Below, in pieces: positions 63,723-64,000 of a DNA stretch of 64,000 nucleotides; position 1 is the first letter of the stretch, and each line of letters opens with the position of its first letter. The position numbers and the translations under genes were made by a program. The stretch is taken from contig NZ_BMGA01000004.1 in assembly GCF_014639535.1 (NCBI RefSeq), positions 238,597 through 302,596 on the forward strand, read 5' to 3'. Origin of the DNA: Flavobacterium palustre. Lineage in GTDB: Bacteria; Bacteroidota; Bacteroidia; Flavobacteriales; Flavobacteriaceae. Under the pieces are notes generated by a model. The model searched no databases. It was given only the letters and a program-made list of their open reading frames with translations, and was not told the DNA's origin.

Positions 63723-64000
63723 TTATTCAAGCACTATTTTTAAGTTATTTTCTCCATCAGCACTTAATACTTTTAAAAGGTATATACCTCTTGCATGATT
63801 AGTCAGATTACATGAAACAACTTGCTTTCCTTCTACTAAACTAACTTCTTTTTGCATTACTAATTGCCCAATAATATTGGTAATTACAAGACTTGCTTTA
63901 GACGATTTGTAACCACTAAGTTGTACTGCAAACTCTCCTGTTGTAGGGTTAGGATAAGCTAACACCTCAACTGTTCCTAATTGCCTTTCTGATATTGCTG
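63723..64000 (-). CDS. T9SS type A sorting domain of a secreted protein (N-terminal part beyond window)
   Basis: The frame is open to the right edge, so only the C-terminus is visible. It is a complete type A sorting domain: VEVLAYPNPTTGEFAVQLSG, LVITNIIGQLVMQKEVSL and HARGIYLLKVLSADGENNLKIVLE. The passenger and its function are outside the window. It does not start at 63965, since coding continues upstream without a stop (…ISERQLGTVEVLAYPNP). Confidence 0.85.
   Translation of the reverse strand, partial: AISERQLGTVEVLAYPNPTTGEFAVQLSGYKSSKASLVITNIIGQLVMQKEVSLVEGKQVVSCNLTNHARGIYLLKVLSADGENNLKIVLE

Overview
The window is about 64 kb of AT-rich chromosome from a gliding member of the Flavobacteriaceae, most likely a Flavobacterium. 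The signs are the gliding genes gldD and gldE, a PorP/SprF protein, type IX secretion (T9SS) sorting domains of types A and B, promoters with the Bacteroidota -7 box TAnnTTTG, almost no Shine-Dalgarno sites, and the Bacteroidota-specific 30-residue ribosomal protein bL38. I see no tRNA, rRNA, CRISPR array, transposase or prophage.

Layout. 1-2.8 kb: a TonB-receptor-type outer membrane protein cut by the left edge. 3.1-3.8: rplU-rpmA. 4.1-6.8: an active/inactive pair of M16 peptidases. 6.9-11.3: a DMT exporter, then mutY-ssb-gldE-gldD. 11.4-13.7: HU, bL38 and RNase G. 13.9-17.2: an unknown lipoprotein, a divergent MFS exporter/AraC regulator pair, and tadA. 17.2-21.5: dxs with a DUF3078 protein, and dgt. 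21.8-27.3: an RDD membrane protein, nrdB-nrdA, a 42-residue ORF behind a copy of the nrdB promoter region, and a DUF3109 protein. 27.6-36.4: housekeeping and small genes (flavoprotein, S41 protease, dCMP deaminase, HupE-like, TerB-like, fbp, GNAT, aspartate kinase, glycosyltransferase). 36.4-49.3: a surface-adhesin locus: OmpA-family protein, PorP/SprF protein, a 2423-residue type B T9SS adhesin with a 357-bp tandem repeat, and a divergent histidine kinase/LuxR-type regulator. 49.4-62.1: a phosphate-starvation block: phoU, pstB, pstA, pstC, pstS, phosphate porin, phoR-like kinase, phoB-like regulator, TonB receptor and beta-helix lipoprotein. 62.2-64: a T9SS sorting-domain mini-protein, a LuxE-like enzyme and a C-terminal fragment of another T9SS cargo protein.

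How it works together. The phosphate block looks like one regulon. Five promoters (pstS, pstC, porin, TonB receptor, lipoprotein) carry TTAACA-like hexamers at an 11-bp period. The nearest hexamer starts exactly 15 or 26 bp (15+11) upstream of the -7 box, as expected for PhoB sites. The porin, TonB receptor and lipoprotein would handle outer-membrane capture, PstS-PstCAB the inner membrane, and PhoR/PhoU/PhoB the control. PstC carries an extra periplasmic segment that resembles part of PstS. In the adhesin locus, the PorP/SprF and OmpA-family proteins probably hold the adhesin at the surface, as in other type B T9SS loci.

Most worth a second look: the duplicated nrdB promoter driving a 42-residue ORF, the phased PHO-like boxes with the Pho-linked TonB receptor/lipoprotein pair, the PstS-like insert in PstC, and the nearly identical adhesin repeats. 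All function calls rest on reading the sequence; no database search was run.
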